Source of the DNA: an uncultured Novosphingobium sp.
GTDB lineage: Bacteria; Pseudomonadota; Alphaproteobacteria; Sphingomonadales; Sphingomonadaceae
Length of the DNA stretch: 5,408 bases
NCBI GenBank assembly: GCA_937996535.1
Contig: CALKVF010000054.1
Span: forward strand, 1 to 5,408
Direction of reading: 5' to 3'
Positions 1 to 4,908 of this stretch are shown here, in pieces. Within the stretch, counting starts at the first letter, position 1. Each line of letters opens with the position of its first letter. The position numbers were made by a program, and so were the translations under genes. The notes under the pieces are model-generated. The model saw nothing but the letters and a program-made list of their open reading frames with translations. It did not search any database and was not told the DNA's origin.

Positions 1-424
1 TCTTGCCGCGTTCGAACAGGTCCATCAGCCGGCCCGGCGTGGCGATCAGCACGTCGACGCCTTCGTTAAGCGCCTTAACCTGATCGCCCATCTGCACGCC
101 GCCAATCAGCAGCGCCATCTTGAGATCGTGGTTCACGCCGTAAGCCTCGAAATTCTCGGCCACCTGGGCGGCGAGTTCGCGGGTCGGCTCAAGAATCAGG
201 CTGCGCGGCATCATCGCGCGGCGGCGGCCGTGAGCGAGAATGTCGATCATCGGCAGCACGAAGCTGGCGGTCTTGCCCGTTCCAGTCTGGGCGATGGCGA
301 TCAGATCGCGCATCATCAGCACCTGCGGAATAGCCTGGGCCTGGATCGGCGTGGGCGTGTCATAGCCCTTGGCGGTTACCGCCCCGAGCAGTTCGTCTGA
401 CAGGCCAAGATCGGCAAATTTCAT
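1..424 (-). CDS. DEAD-box RNA helicase, RhlE-type, N-terminal part (truncated by window edge)
   Basis: ATP-dependent RNA helicase that remodels RNA duplexes in the cytoplasm, for example in ribosome assembly, RNA decay or cold adaptation. The 141 complete codons present carry RecA domain 1 motifs in the right order: the Q motif with F3 and PTPIQ at residues 24-28, Walker A motif I AQTGTGKT at 45-52, motif Ia PTRELAAQ at 80-87, a GG doublet at 108-109, and motif Ib TPGR at 129-132. The DEAD box itself and domain 2 lie outside the window. The opening MKFADLGLSDELL matches the usual start of alphaproteobacterial RhlE-like proteins, which supports the ATG at 424. An upstream ATG at 471 is out of frame. 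No strong Shine-Dalgarno precedes the start; GGAAC about 15 bases upstream is the best purine run. The exact paralogue cannot be assigned from this fragment. Confidence 0.96.
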   Translation of the reverse strand, partial: MKFADLGLSDELLGAVTAKGYDTPTPIQAQAIPQVLMMRDLIAIAQTGTGKTASFVLPMIDILAHGRRRAMMPRSLILEPTRELAAQVAENFEAYGVNHDLKMALLIGGVQMGDQVKALNEGVDVLIATPGRLMDLFERGK

Positions 425-449
425 AGGCTTCGACAGGTTCCGGAAAAGG

Positions 450-476
450 GGGGCAGGCAAAATCCCGCCATGCCCC
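450..476 (-). promoter_or_regulatory. Leader hairpin upstream of the helicase gene
   Basis: On the minus strand GGGGCA pairs perfectly with TGCCCC. A single bulged T follows, then GGC pairs with GCC around an eight-base loop, giving nine pairs. The 3' arm is followed by CCTTTTCC, so the element looks like a weak terminator or attenuator. It lies 26 bases before the helicase ATG, inside the likely 5' untranslated region. It could be a second terminator for the upstream gene or a regulatory leader structure; the sequence does not decide between these. Confidence 0.4.
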
Positions 477-491
477 GGCGTGAGTTGCGCG

Positions 492-521
492 GAACTAGGC
501 GCAAATGCTCCATCAAGTCAA
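492..521 (-). promoter_or_regulatory. Candidate promoter for the helicase gene
   Basis: TTGACT on the minus strand (521 down to 516) matches five of six -35 consensus bases. At 18 bases spacing it is followed by TAGTTC (497-492), a poor -10. Transcription would begin near 485 and give a leader of about 60 nt containing the hairpin at 450-476. The -35 overlaps the T-tract of the terminator of the preceding gene. The -10 match is weak, so this is only a candidate. Confidence 0.3.
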
Positions 522-547
522 GAAAACCGCCCGGTTTGCCCCCGGCG
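518..547 (-). terminator. Probable intrinsic terminator of the exported-protein gene
   Basis: Just after the stop codon at 553-555 the minus strand reads CGCCGG, a seven-base loop, then CCGGGCG. This makes six pairs with one bulged G, followed by GTTTTCTT. A GC-rich stem plus a T-rich tail directly after a gene fits a rho-independent terminator of modest strength. It separates the exported-protein gene from the helicase gene on the same strand. Confidence 0.45.
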
Positions 548-552
548 TGGAG

Positions 553-1137
553 CTAGTCGTCGGCCTGGATCAATTGGCGAAAGCCTTCAACCTGGCAGTT
601 CGCCCCGCTACGCGAGCGCAACTGGTCGCGCCCGGTGCAGATCATCCCGTCCTCGTTCGCGGCGACGATGAACCCGGAATAGAAGTCACGGCTGTTGCAG
701 CCCTTCTTGAGCGATGCGGTGACCAGCCGGCGATCGCGCATGATCAGCAGCAGCCGGTTGCCCGGCGCGGGCTGAACCCCGGCGACCGCGGACACCGCGA
801 CGCATTTGCCGAACTTGCGCTCGACAAACCGCACCCCGCCGCCGTCGAAATCATCCTCGAACATCGAGGACGGCATCGGCATCGGCGCCGGGCGCGGCCC
901 GATGCGGATCGTCATGTGCTGCTCGATGCGGACCTGCTCACCATCCGCAGGGCGGTAACTGGATGCCAGGCTTTCCCAGGGCTCAGCCCCATCCAGCGCC
1001 GGACGTGACACCGGGCCCGAGGGCGCAGGGCCATCCCCGCCGAAATCCTCAGCCCGCTCCCCGCGCGCATCCGGGGTCGCGGCCAAGGCTGGCAGCAACA
1101 GCAGGAACGGCGCAAGCAAGGCGGCGGCAGGATTCAT
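553..1137 (-). CDS. Exported protein of unknown function with four cysteines
   Basis: A 194-residue protein. Residues 1-20 form a Sec-type signal peptide without a strongly charged n-region (MNPAAALLAP then FLLLLPALAA), with likely cleavage after the ALA/LAA triplet near residue 20. A low-complexity Pro/Gly/Ala linker follows (about 21-60), including a PAPMPMP run near 84-89. The C-terminal half (about 102-188) looks folded and contains all four cysteines, C112, C147, C167 and C181, which could form two disulfides in the periplasm. Its GCNSRDFYSGF and CTGRDQLRSRSGANC segments look like a family that, from memory, recurs in sphingomonad genomes without a known function. I chose the ATG at 1137 because the signal peptide begins there and AGGGG lies three bases upstream. 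A GTG at 1170 would add 11 residues before the signal peptide. It is divergent from the FAD oxidase gene. I cannot assign a function. Confidence 0.82.
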   Translation of the reverse strand: MNPAAALLAPFLLLLPALAATPDARGERAEDFGGDGPAPSGPVSRPALDGAEPWESLASSYRPADGEQVRIEQHMTIRIGPRPAPMPMPSSMFEDDFDGGGVRFVERKFGKCVAVSAVAGVQPAPGNRLLLIMRDRRLVTASLKKGCNSRDFYSGFIVAANEDGMICTGRDQLRSRSGANCQVEGFRQLIQADD

Positions 1138-1243
1138 GGACCCCTGAAATAGCTCCCGGTCTTGAACCACCGCTTAACCCGCCGGTCTAGGGATTCAAGC
1201 CGGGACTGGCACCTATGCCCCGCGCTGTGGCATAGGCGCGGCG
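1138..1243. promoter_or_regulatory. Divergent promoter region between the exported-protein and FAD-oxidase genes
   Basis: These 106 bases separate two divergent starts and must hold both promoters. CTTGAA at 1161-1166 and its complement TTCAAG at 1194-1199 place two -35-like TTGAA boxes facing each other, consistent with overlapping divergent promoters. The forward box (TTGAAC, 1162-1167) has only TCTAGG (1186-1191) as a -10. The reverse box (TTGAAT, 1198-1193) has only TAAGCG-like bases, so neither is strong. GATTC (GANTC, the CcrM methylation site of alphaproteobacteria) occurs at 1192-1196, and again at 1131-1135 inside the exported-protein start. Confidence 0.4.
1212..1236 (+). repeat. 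Perfect 8-bp inverted repeat immediately before the FAD-oxidase start
   Basis: CCTATGCC (1212-1219) and GGCATAGG (1229-1236) are perfect complements around a nine-base spacer. The second arm ends seven bases before the ATG at 1244 and contains the AGG (1234-1236) that is the only plausible Shine-Dalgarno for that gene. In RNA the hairpin would hide the ribosome binding site. In DNA it could be an operator for a dimeric regulator. Confidence 0.6.
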
Positions 1244-2695
1244 ATGACCGACGCCCTGCCCGCCTTTTTCGACGAAGCCCTGGCCCTGCTTGGACCGCGC
1301 GGGCTGACCCGCGATCCCGACCTGCTCGGCCCGTGGCTGACCGATTGGCGCGGCCGCTTTACCGGGGCGGCAATCGCGCTGGCCTCGCCCGCCTCGGCGC
1401 AGGAATTGTCCGCGCTGGTCGCGCTGTGCGGGCGTCATGGGGTGCCGATCGTGCCGCAGGGCGGCAACAGCGGGATGTCCGGCGGCGCCACGCCCGATAC
1501 CAGCGGCACGGCGCTGCTGATCTCGCTGCGCCGGATGACCGCGATCCGCGCGATCGATCCCGCCACCCAGACCGCAACCTGCGAAGCGGGCGTAATCCTG
1601 CAAGTGCTGCATGAGGCCGCCGAGGAGCAGGGCCTGCGCTTTCCGCTCTCGCTTGGCGGCAAAGGCTCGGCCACGGTCGGCGGGCTGATCGCCACCAATG
1701 CCGGGGGCACCCAGGTGCTGCGCCACGGATCGATGCGCGCGCTGGTGCTGGGGCTTGAGGCCGTGCTGCCTGACGGGCGGATTTACAGCGCACTCACCCC
1801 GCTCAAGAAGGACAACCGCGGGTTTGATCTGAAACAGCTATTCATCGGCTCGGAAGGCACGCTGGGAATCGTCACGGCGGCGACCCTGAGGCTGGTGCCG
1901 CAGATTGCTGACCGGGTGGTGATCTGGGCGGGCGTGCCCAGCATCCAGGCCGCGCGCCGGCTGCTGCTGCACTGCGAGGCGGTGATGGGCACTGCGCTCG
2001 AAGGCTTTGAAGTGCTCCCGCAGTCGAGCCTTGAAGCCGTATTGGCCCACCTGCCCGATGCCCGCGCCCCACTGGGCGAGCCCCACGCCTGGCACGTGCT
2101 GATCGAAGTGGTCGCCGATGCAGCCGGCGCGGCCACGCTGCGCGATGAGGCCGAGGCGATGCTGGGTGCGGCGTTTGAAGCAGGGCTGCTCGCCGATGCA
2201 GCGATTGCCGCGAGCGACGCCCAGGCCGAGGCCTTCTGGCTGCTGCGCGAATCCGTCGCCCCGGCCGAACGCGCCAAGGGTGCGGCAGTTCAGCACGACA
2301 TCGCCGTGCCGGTGGCCGCCATGCCCGATTTCCTCGACATGGCCGTGCCGACGATCAAGGCAGAATTTCCCGGCGTTCACGCGCTGGGCTTTGGCCATCT
2401 GGGTGATGGCAACATCCACTTCCACGTCATTGCGCCGGCCGGCACCGACCGCGCGGCCTGGGAAGCCGGCGAAGGCAAGGCGATCAGCCGCCGGGTCCAC
2501 GATCTGGTCACCGAGTGGGGCGGATCGATCAGCGCCGAGCACGGGATCGGCCAGCTCAAGCTGGGCGAACTCGAACGGCTGGGCGATCCGGTTGCGCTGG
2601 GCCTGCTGCGGCAGGTGAAGGCCGCGCTAGATCCCCGGGGATTGCTCAATCCGGGCAAGCTGGTCGATCTTGCGCCTCAGGATGCGAAGCCCTAA
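1244..2695 (+). CDS. FAD-linked oxidase, GlcD / D-2-hydroxyglutarate dehydrogenase family
   Basis: A 483-residue flavoprotein that should oxidise a D-2-hydroxy acid (such as D-2-hydroxyglutarate, D-lactate or glycolate) to the 2-oxo acid, passing electrons to an acceptor other than oxygen. The N-terminal PCMH-type FAD-binding domain (about 38-220) shows VPQGGNSGMSGG (69-81), GGLIATNAGG (146-155) and IGSEGTLGIVT (201-211). The C-terminal FAD-oxidase domain (about 225-472) shows WLLRE (332-336), the metal and substrate motif GHLGDGNIHFH (384-394, with H385 and H392), and AEHGIG (431-436, with E432 and H433). It ends with the typical DPRGLLNPGKL (463-473). Length and motif order are normal for the family, and no iron-sulfur domain is fused. 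The ATG at 1244 is the only suitable start; its Shine-Dalgarno is weak and lies in a hairpin. The motifs favour the D-2-hydroxyglutarate dehydrogenase-like branch, but the substrate cannot be settled by sequence alone. Confidence 0.95.
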   Translation: MTDALPAFFDEALALLGPRGLTRDPDLLGPWLTDWRGRFTGAAIALASPASAQELSALVALCGRHGVPIVPQGGNSGMSGGATPDTSGTALLISLRRMTAIRAIDPATQTATCEAGVILQVLHEAAEEQGLRFPLSLGGKGSATVGGLIATNAGGTQVLRHGSMRALVLGLEAVLPDGRIYSALTPLKKDNRGFDLKQLFIGSEGTLGIVTAATLRLVPQIADRVVIWAGVPSIQAARRLLLHCEAVMGTALEGFEVLPQSSLEAVLAHLPDARAPLGEPHAWHVLIEVVADAAGAATLRDEAEAMLGAAFEAGLLADAAIAASDAQAEAFWLLRESVAPAERAKGAAVQHDIAVPVAAMPDFLDMAVPTIKAEFPGVHALGFGHLGDGNIHFHVIAPAGTDRAAWEAGEGKAISRRVHDLVTEWGGSISAEHGIGQLKLGELERLGDPVALGLLRQVKAALDPRGLLNPGKLVDLAPQDAKP

Positions 2696-2759
2696 GGCGC
2701 GCTTTCGTGCCGGGTTCGGGGTCATCGCCGCGCCCCCGGAAGCAAGCAATTCGTTTTTC

Positions 2760-2765
2760 GGAGAG
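2760..2765 (+). promoter_or_regulatory. Ribosome binding site deciding the sapC start
   Basis: GGAGAG lies seven bases before the ATG at 2773. The open frame continues upstream through the end of the oxidase gene to 2515, but this site, the family-typical N-terminus and the overlap with the oxidase all place the true start at 2773. The remaining 77-base gap (2696-2772) shows no convincing promoter, so sapC may be read partly from the upstream gene. Confidence 0.75.
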
Positions 2766-2772
2766 ACATCCC

Positions 2773-3537
2773 ATGGCCAGCGCGCCGCAAGCCGCCAACC
2801 TTCCGCTGTTCTACAGCGATCTCATGCCGCTCAACAGCCGCGATCACGCGAACTGGCACAGCCGCACCACCGAGACCGCCAAGTGGCTGGTTGGCCAGCA
2901 CGCCATCCCGCTGACCGCCGAGGAATTCGTCCACGCCTCGCGTCACTACCCGATCGTGTTCTCGGTTGCCGACCAGCCGGTGCCGCTGGCGCTGATGGGC
3001 CTCAACGAAGGCGTCAACACCTTCTTCGACGATGAAGGCAAGATGCTCGGCCCGGTCTATGTCCCGGCCTATGCCCGCCGCTATCCCTTCATGCTGGCCA
3101 AGCTGACCCAGGAAAACGAAGACCTGTCGCTGTGCTTCGACCCGACCAGCGACCTGCTCGGTGAATTCGAAGAAGGCAACGCCCTGTTCGACAACGGCGA
3201 GCCGACCGAAGCCTGCAAGCAGACCCTCGAATTCTGCCGTCACTTCGAAGAAGCCGGCTTCCGCACCGGCCAGTTCGTCGAAGAACTGACCAAGCACGGC
3301 CTGCTGATGGATGGCGAAGTCGCGATCCAGCAGGAAGGCAACGAACAGCCGTTCGTCTATCGCGGTTTCAAGATGGTCGATCAGGAAAAGCTGCGCGAAC
3401 TGCGCGGCGACGTGCTGCGCACCATGAACCAGAACGGGATGCTGGCGCTGATCTTCGCCCACCTGTTCAGCCTTGAGCACATGACCGAAGTGTTCGCGCG
3501 CCAGGCCCAGCAGGGCAAGGGCCCGCTGGCCGCCTGA
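2773..3537 (+). CDS. sapC: SapC family protein
   Basis: A 254-residue protein matching the SapC family over its whole length: PLFYSDLMPLNS (11-22), HYPIVFS (58-64) with GLNEGVNTF (76-84), VPAYARRYPF (97-106), and a C-terminal helical part ending with LFSLEHMTEVF (231-241). The family was named from a gene linked to surface-array protein in Campylobacter. Its biochemical role is poorly defined, and in alphaproteobacteria members often sit near sugar-uptake or tryptophan-halogenase genes. There is no signal peptide or membrane segment, so the protein looks cytoplasmic. Glu is encoded mostly by GAA and nearly all other codons end in C or G, with a strong GGAGAG site, suggesting high expression. 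It follows the FAD oxidase by 77 bases on the same strand. The family call is firm; the function is not known. Confidence 0.92.
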   Translation: MASAPQAANLPLFYSDLMPLNSRDHANWHSRTTETAKWLVGQHAIPLTAEEFVHASRHYPIVFSVADQPVPLALMGLNEGVNTFFDDEGKMLGPVYVPAYARRYPFMLAKLTQENEDLSLCFDPTSDLLGEFEEGNALFDNGEPTEACKQTLEFCRHFEEAGFRTGQFVEELTKHGLLMDGEVAIQQEGNEQPFVYRGFKMVDQEKLRELRGDVLRTMNQNGMLALIFAHLFSLEHMTEVFARQAQQGKGPLAA

Positions 3538-3548
3538 TTCGCGGCTGA

Positions 3549-3582
3549 TGCCCCTGCGCCGGACCGCGTCCGGCCGGGGGCA
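3549..3582 (+). terminator. Strong GC-rich hairpin after sapC, no U-tract
   Basis: TGCCCC (3549-3554) pairs with GGGGCA (3577-3582), and GCCGGAC (3558-3564) pairs with GTCCGGC (3568-3574) around a three-base loop. The junction can add two more pairs with one bulge. It begins 11 bases after the sapC stop. No T-run follows, so it may work as a 3' stabilising hairpin or an atypical terminator rather than a classical intrinsic one. Confidence 0.55.
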
Positions 3583-3633
3583 CGCCCGCCGATTGCCCGC
3601 AAGTCTGCCAGAAACGCGCAACATTCGTATGCG

Positions 3634-3643
3634 CTTGCGCAAG
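3634..3643. promoter_or_regulatory. Palindrome abutting the small-RNA promoter (candidate operator)
   Basis: CTTGCGCAAG is a perfect 10-bp palindrome ending two bases before the -35 hexamer of the small-RNA promoter. It overlaps a second symmetry, TGCGC-TT-GCGCA (3630-3641). The position immediately upstream of -35 suits an activator or repressor dimer. In GC-rich DNA such palindromes also arise by chance. Confidence 0.35.
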
Positions 3644-3645
3644 GC

Positions 3646-3674
3646 TTGTCAGAGCTCGGCACGAAGCGTATATT
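3646..3674 (+). promoter_or_regulatory. Strong sigma-70-type promoter of the small RNA
   Basis: TTGTCA (3646-3651) and TATATT (3669-3674) are separated by exactly 17 bases. Read as CTTGTC and GTATAT they each match five of six positions of the alphaproteobacterial housekeeping consensus CTTGAC-N17-CTATAT. It is the best promoter in the window and would start RNA near 3679-3681, directly at the base of the first predicted hairpin. Confidence 0.78.
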
Positions 3675-3679
3675 AAACA

Positions 3680-3789
3680 CTGCCTTACCGATGCTTCCCT
3701 CATGGCTCGGCTAAGGCAAAGGCGCACTTCGGTGCGCCTCCTCCCTGAACCTTGGCCACCTCGTGCTTGATGCGCGAGGTGGTTTTTTA
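3680..3789 (+). ncRNA. Small RNA of about 110 nt with CCUCCUCCC anti-Shine-Dalgarno motif
   Basis: A free-standing transcription unit is visible: promoter, three hairpins and a terminator, with no credible reading frame. Hairpin 1 pairs UGCCUUA (3681-3687) with UAAGGCA (3712-3718), continues with CCGA/UCGG (3688-3691 and 3707-3710, C3711 bulged), and presents CUUCCCUC (3694-3701) in its apical loop. Hairpin 2 pairs GGCGCAC (3721-3727) with GUGCGCC (3732-3738) around a UUCG tetraloop closed by C-G, a very stable form. The motif CCUCCUCCC (3737-3745) starts in the last two bases of that stem and runs into a single-stranded linker. Hairpin 3 is the terminator. C-rich exposed motifs like these can pair with GGAGG-type ribosome binding sites, as in the CcsR / 'cuckoo' sRNAs of Rhodobacter and rhizobia. 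Homology to those is not shown; the similarity may be only in the motif. It lacks the SRP RNA, 6S and tmRNA hallmarks. Confidence 0.75.
3756..3788 (+). terminator. Rho-independent terminator of the small RNA
   Basis: CCACCTCG (3756-3763) pairs with CGAGGTGG (3775-3782). Three inner pairs, one of them G-U, close a five-base loop, making an 11-pair stem followed by six T residues (3783-3788). This is the clearest intrinsic terminator in the window. It ends eight bases before the 3' end of the convergent amidohydrolase gene. On the minus strand no T-run follows, so it acts in the plus direction only. Confidence 0.88.
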
Positions 3790-3795
3790 TTGGGC

Positions 3796-4752
3796 CTATT
3801 CCGCTGCTTGCGCCCAGCGACCGGCATCGCGGGCCTGCCCCAGCGTAGCGACATCGCCCGCCAGCCGCCGCACCAGCCCCGCCAGCACTTCGACCATGCT
3901 GGCAAAGCCCGGCCCCGGTTCGGCCTGGTAGGGGTCGAGATAACGTGTGCGGTCGATTTCCAGCTGGATCGCGTGGATGCCGCCATCGGGATCGGCATGG
4001 CGCTCAAGCACATAGCCGCCGGCATAGGGGCGGTTGTGGGTCGCCAGCCGGCGCATTTCGGCAAAGTAGCCAAAGCTCGCACCAACCAGCGCGCCCTGGC
4101 AGCTGGCGCCAAACCGGTCACCCAGCACGAATTCGGGCGCGCCCTGCCCGCCGCGCAGGCCCAGCGGCGGCATCGAATGCAGATCGATCAGCAGCGCCGC
4201 GCCCCAGCGGTCGCGCAGCCGCGCCAGCGCGGCGCCCAGGCAGGCGTGATAGGGTGCGTGGATCTGCTCGATTCGCGCGGCCAGCTCCTCGCGCTCCTGC
4301 CGCCGCTTCCACAGCTCGCCAAGGCCCGGCAGACGGCGGGGGATCAGCCCGAGCCCGCTGCGCACCCGCAGGCCCGGCGCATGGCTGCCCAGATTGTCGG
4401 GCCTGCCGCCCGCGACCATCTCCCAATCGACATCGTCTGGCGCACGGTTGAGATCAATCATCGCGCGCGGGGCCTGTGCCACCAGCAGCGCCGCCCCGGT
4501 TGCCCGCGCCACTTCCTCGCCCAGCCGGTCGGCATAGCGATCCTCAAGCTTGAGCGCAGCGTGGGCCGGATGGCGCATCTGATCGATCAGGCTGCCCGGA
4601 TAGGCGCGCCCGGCGTGGGGCACCGCGATCAGGATCGGCACTGCCGAAGGCTCGGGCACACAGAGGCGAAAGGCGGGAACGCCATCGGCGCCGGGGATCT
4701 GCCCCCCCGCGATGCGCGGCGAATCGCTTGGCCTGCCCGGTTCGTGGTCCAT
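3796..4752 (-). CDS. N-formylglutamate amidohydrolase
   Basis: Hydrolyses N-formyl-L-glutamate (or a related N-formyl or N-acyl amino acid) to formate and L-glutamate, the last step of one histidine-degradation route; cytoplasmic. Family motifs, numbered from the chosen start: VPHAGRAYP (44-52), LEDRYAD (69-75), MIDLNRAPDD (98-107), LLIDLHSMPP (187-196) with the likely metal-binding Asp-His, and THNRPYAGGY (238-247) followed by HAIQLEIDRTRYLD (260-273). At 318 residues it is near the usual 260-300. Two other in-frame ATGs lie upstream, at 4830 (+26 residues) and 4881 (+43). I prefer 4752 because the added residues look non-conserved and a TTGACA box lies between 4752 and 4830. No other hut gene is nearby, so a dedicated histidine pathway role is not shown. 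Convergent with the small RNA and divergent from cpdR. Confidence 0.9.
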   Translation of the reverse strand: MDHEPGRPSDSPRIAGGQIPGADGVPAFRLCVPEPSAVPILIAVPHAGRAYPGSLIDQMRHPAHAALKLEDRYADRLGEEVARATGAALLVAQAPRAMIDLNRAPDDVDWEMVAGGRPDNLGSHAPGLRVRSGLGLIPRRLPGLGELWKRRQEREELAARIEQIHAPYHACLGAALARLRDRWGAALLIDLHSMPPLGLRGGQGAPEFVLGDRFGASCQGALVGASFGYFAEMRRLATHNRPYAGGYVLERHADPDGGIHAIQLEIDRTRYLDPYQAEPGPGFASMVEVLAGLVRRLAGDVATLGQARDAGRWAQAAE

Positions 4753-4908
4753 CGCGGCATGGTCGCCCGGTTGCGGGGCGCTGTCAAAAAGATGCTGTGC
4801 CAAAGCGGGCTGGACGGCCTTGCGCGCCATCTTGTTAACTTGCCCGGTGTATGGCCATGTGCCTGTCCCGCCTGCGGGCAACCTGCATCAATTCACACGG
4901 ACGACCCC
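4753..4908. promoter_or_regulatory. Divergent region between the amidohydrolase and cpdR genes
   Basis: About 156 bases between the chosen divergent starts. They include a GTTAAC palindrome (4834-4839), which contains a TTAAC half-site of the CtrA motif TTAA-N7-TTAA but has no second half at the right spacing. A GC-rich palindrome CCCGC-CT-GCGGG (4867-4878) lies about 30 bases before cpdR. I could not find a convincing sigma-70 promoter for cpdR. In Caulobacter, cpdR transcription is under CtrA control, which is why the half-site is recorded. Confidence 0.35.
4759..4787 (-). promoter_or_regulatory. Candidate promoter of the amidohydrolase gene
   Basis: The minus strand has a perfect -35 TTGACA (4787-4782) and, after 17 bases, GACCAT (4764-4759) as a three-of-six -10. 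Transcription would begin at about 4752, the A of the chosen ATG, implying a leaderless mRNA. If translation starts at 4830 or 4881 this box is only coding sequence. Confidence 0.35.

Noticed and set aside
1838..2542. Minus-strand 234-codon open frame opposite the FAD oxidase
   Set aside because: Antisense to conserved FAD-oxidase motifs; its His/Gln/Arg-rich composition is typical of a shadow frame.
2515..2772. Upstream in-frame extension of sapC overlapping the oxidase gene
   Set aside because: The GGAGAG site and family-typical N-terminus place the start at 2773; the extension is antibiased shadow sequence rich in Arg and Ser.
2696..2772. Possible terminator or promoter between the oxidase and sapC
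   Set aside because: GC-rich runs (GGGG and CCCCC) can pair only imperfectly, no T-tract follows, and no -35/-10 pair is convincing.
2722..3642. Minus-strand 306-codon open frame opposite sapC
   Set aside because: Shadow of the strongly codon-biased sapC gene; no recognisable motif and no ribosome site, while the plus-strand protein matches SapC throughout.
3702..3770. 22-codon reading frame inside the small RNA
   Set aside because: No Shine-Dalgarno before the ATG, and codons such as CTA and AGG that the neighbours avoid; the bases are better explained by RNA stems. A dual-function RNA is not excluded.
3680..3789. Small RNA as SRP RNA, 6S RNA or tmRNA
   Set aside because: The conserved SRP tetraloop and asymmetric-loop motif, the long 6S bubble and the tmRNA tRNA-like ends are all absent, and the length is wrong for 6S and tmRNA.
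3763..4908. Very long plus-strand open frame running through the amidohydrolase gene into cpdR
   Set aside because: It is antisense to the amidohydrolase, is rich in Arg/Ala/Gln/His as expected of a GC-rich shadow frame, and has no family motif before residue MIRILL of CpdR. Only 4909-5283 is real.
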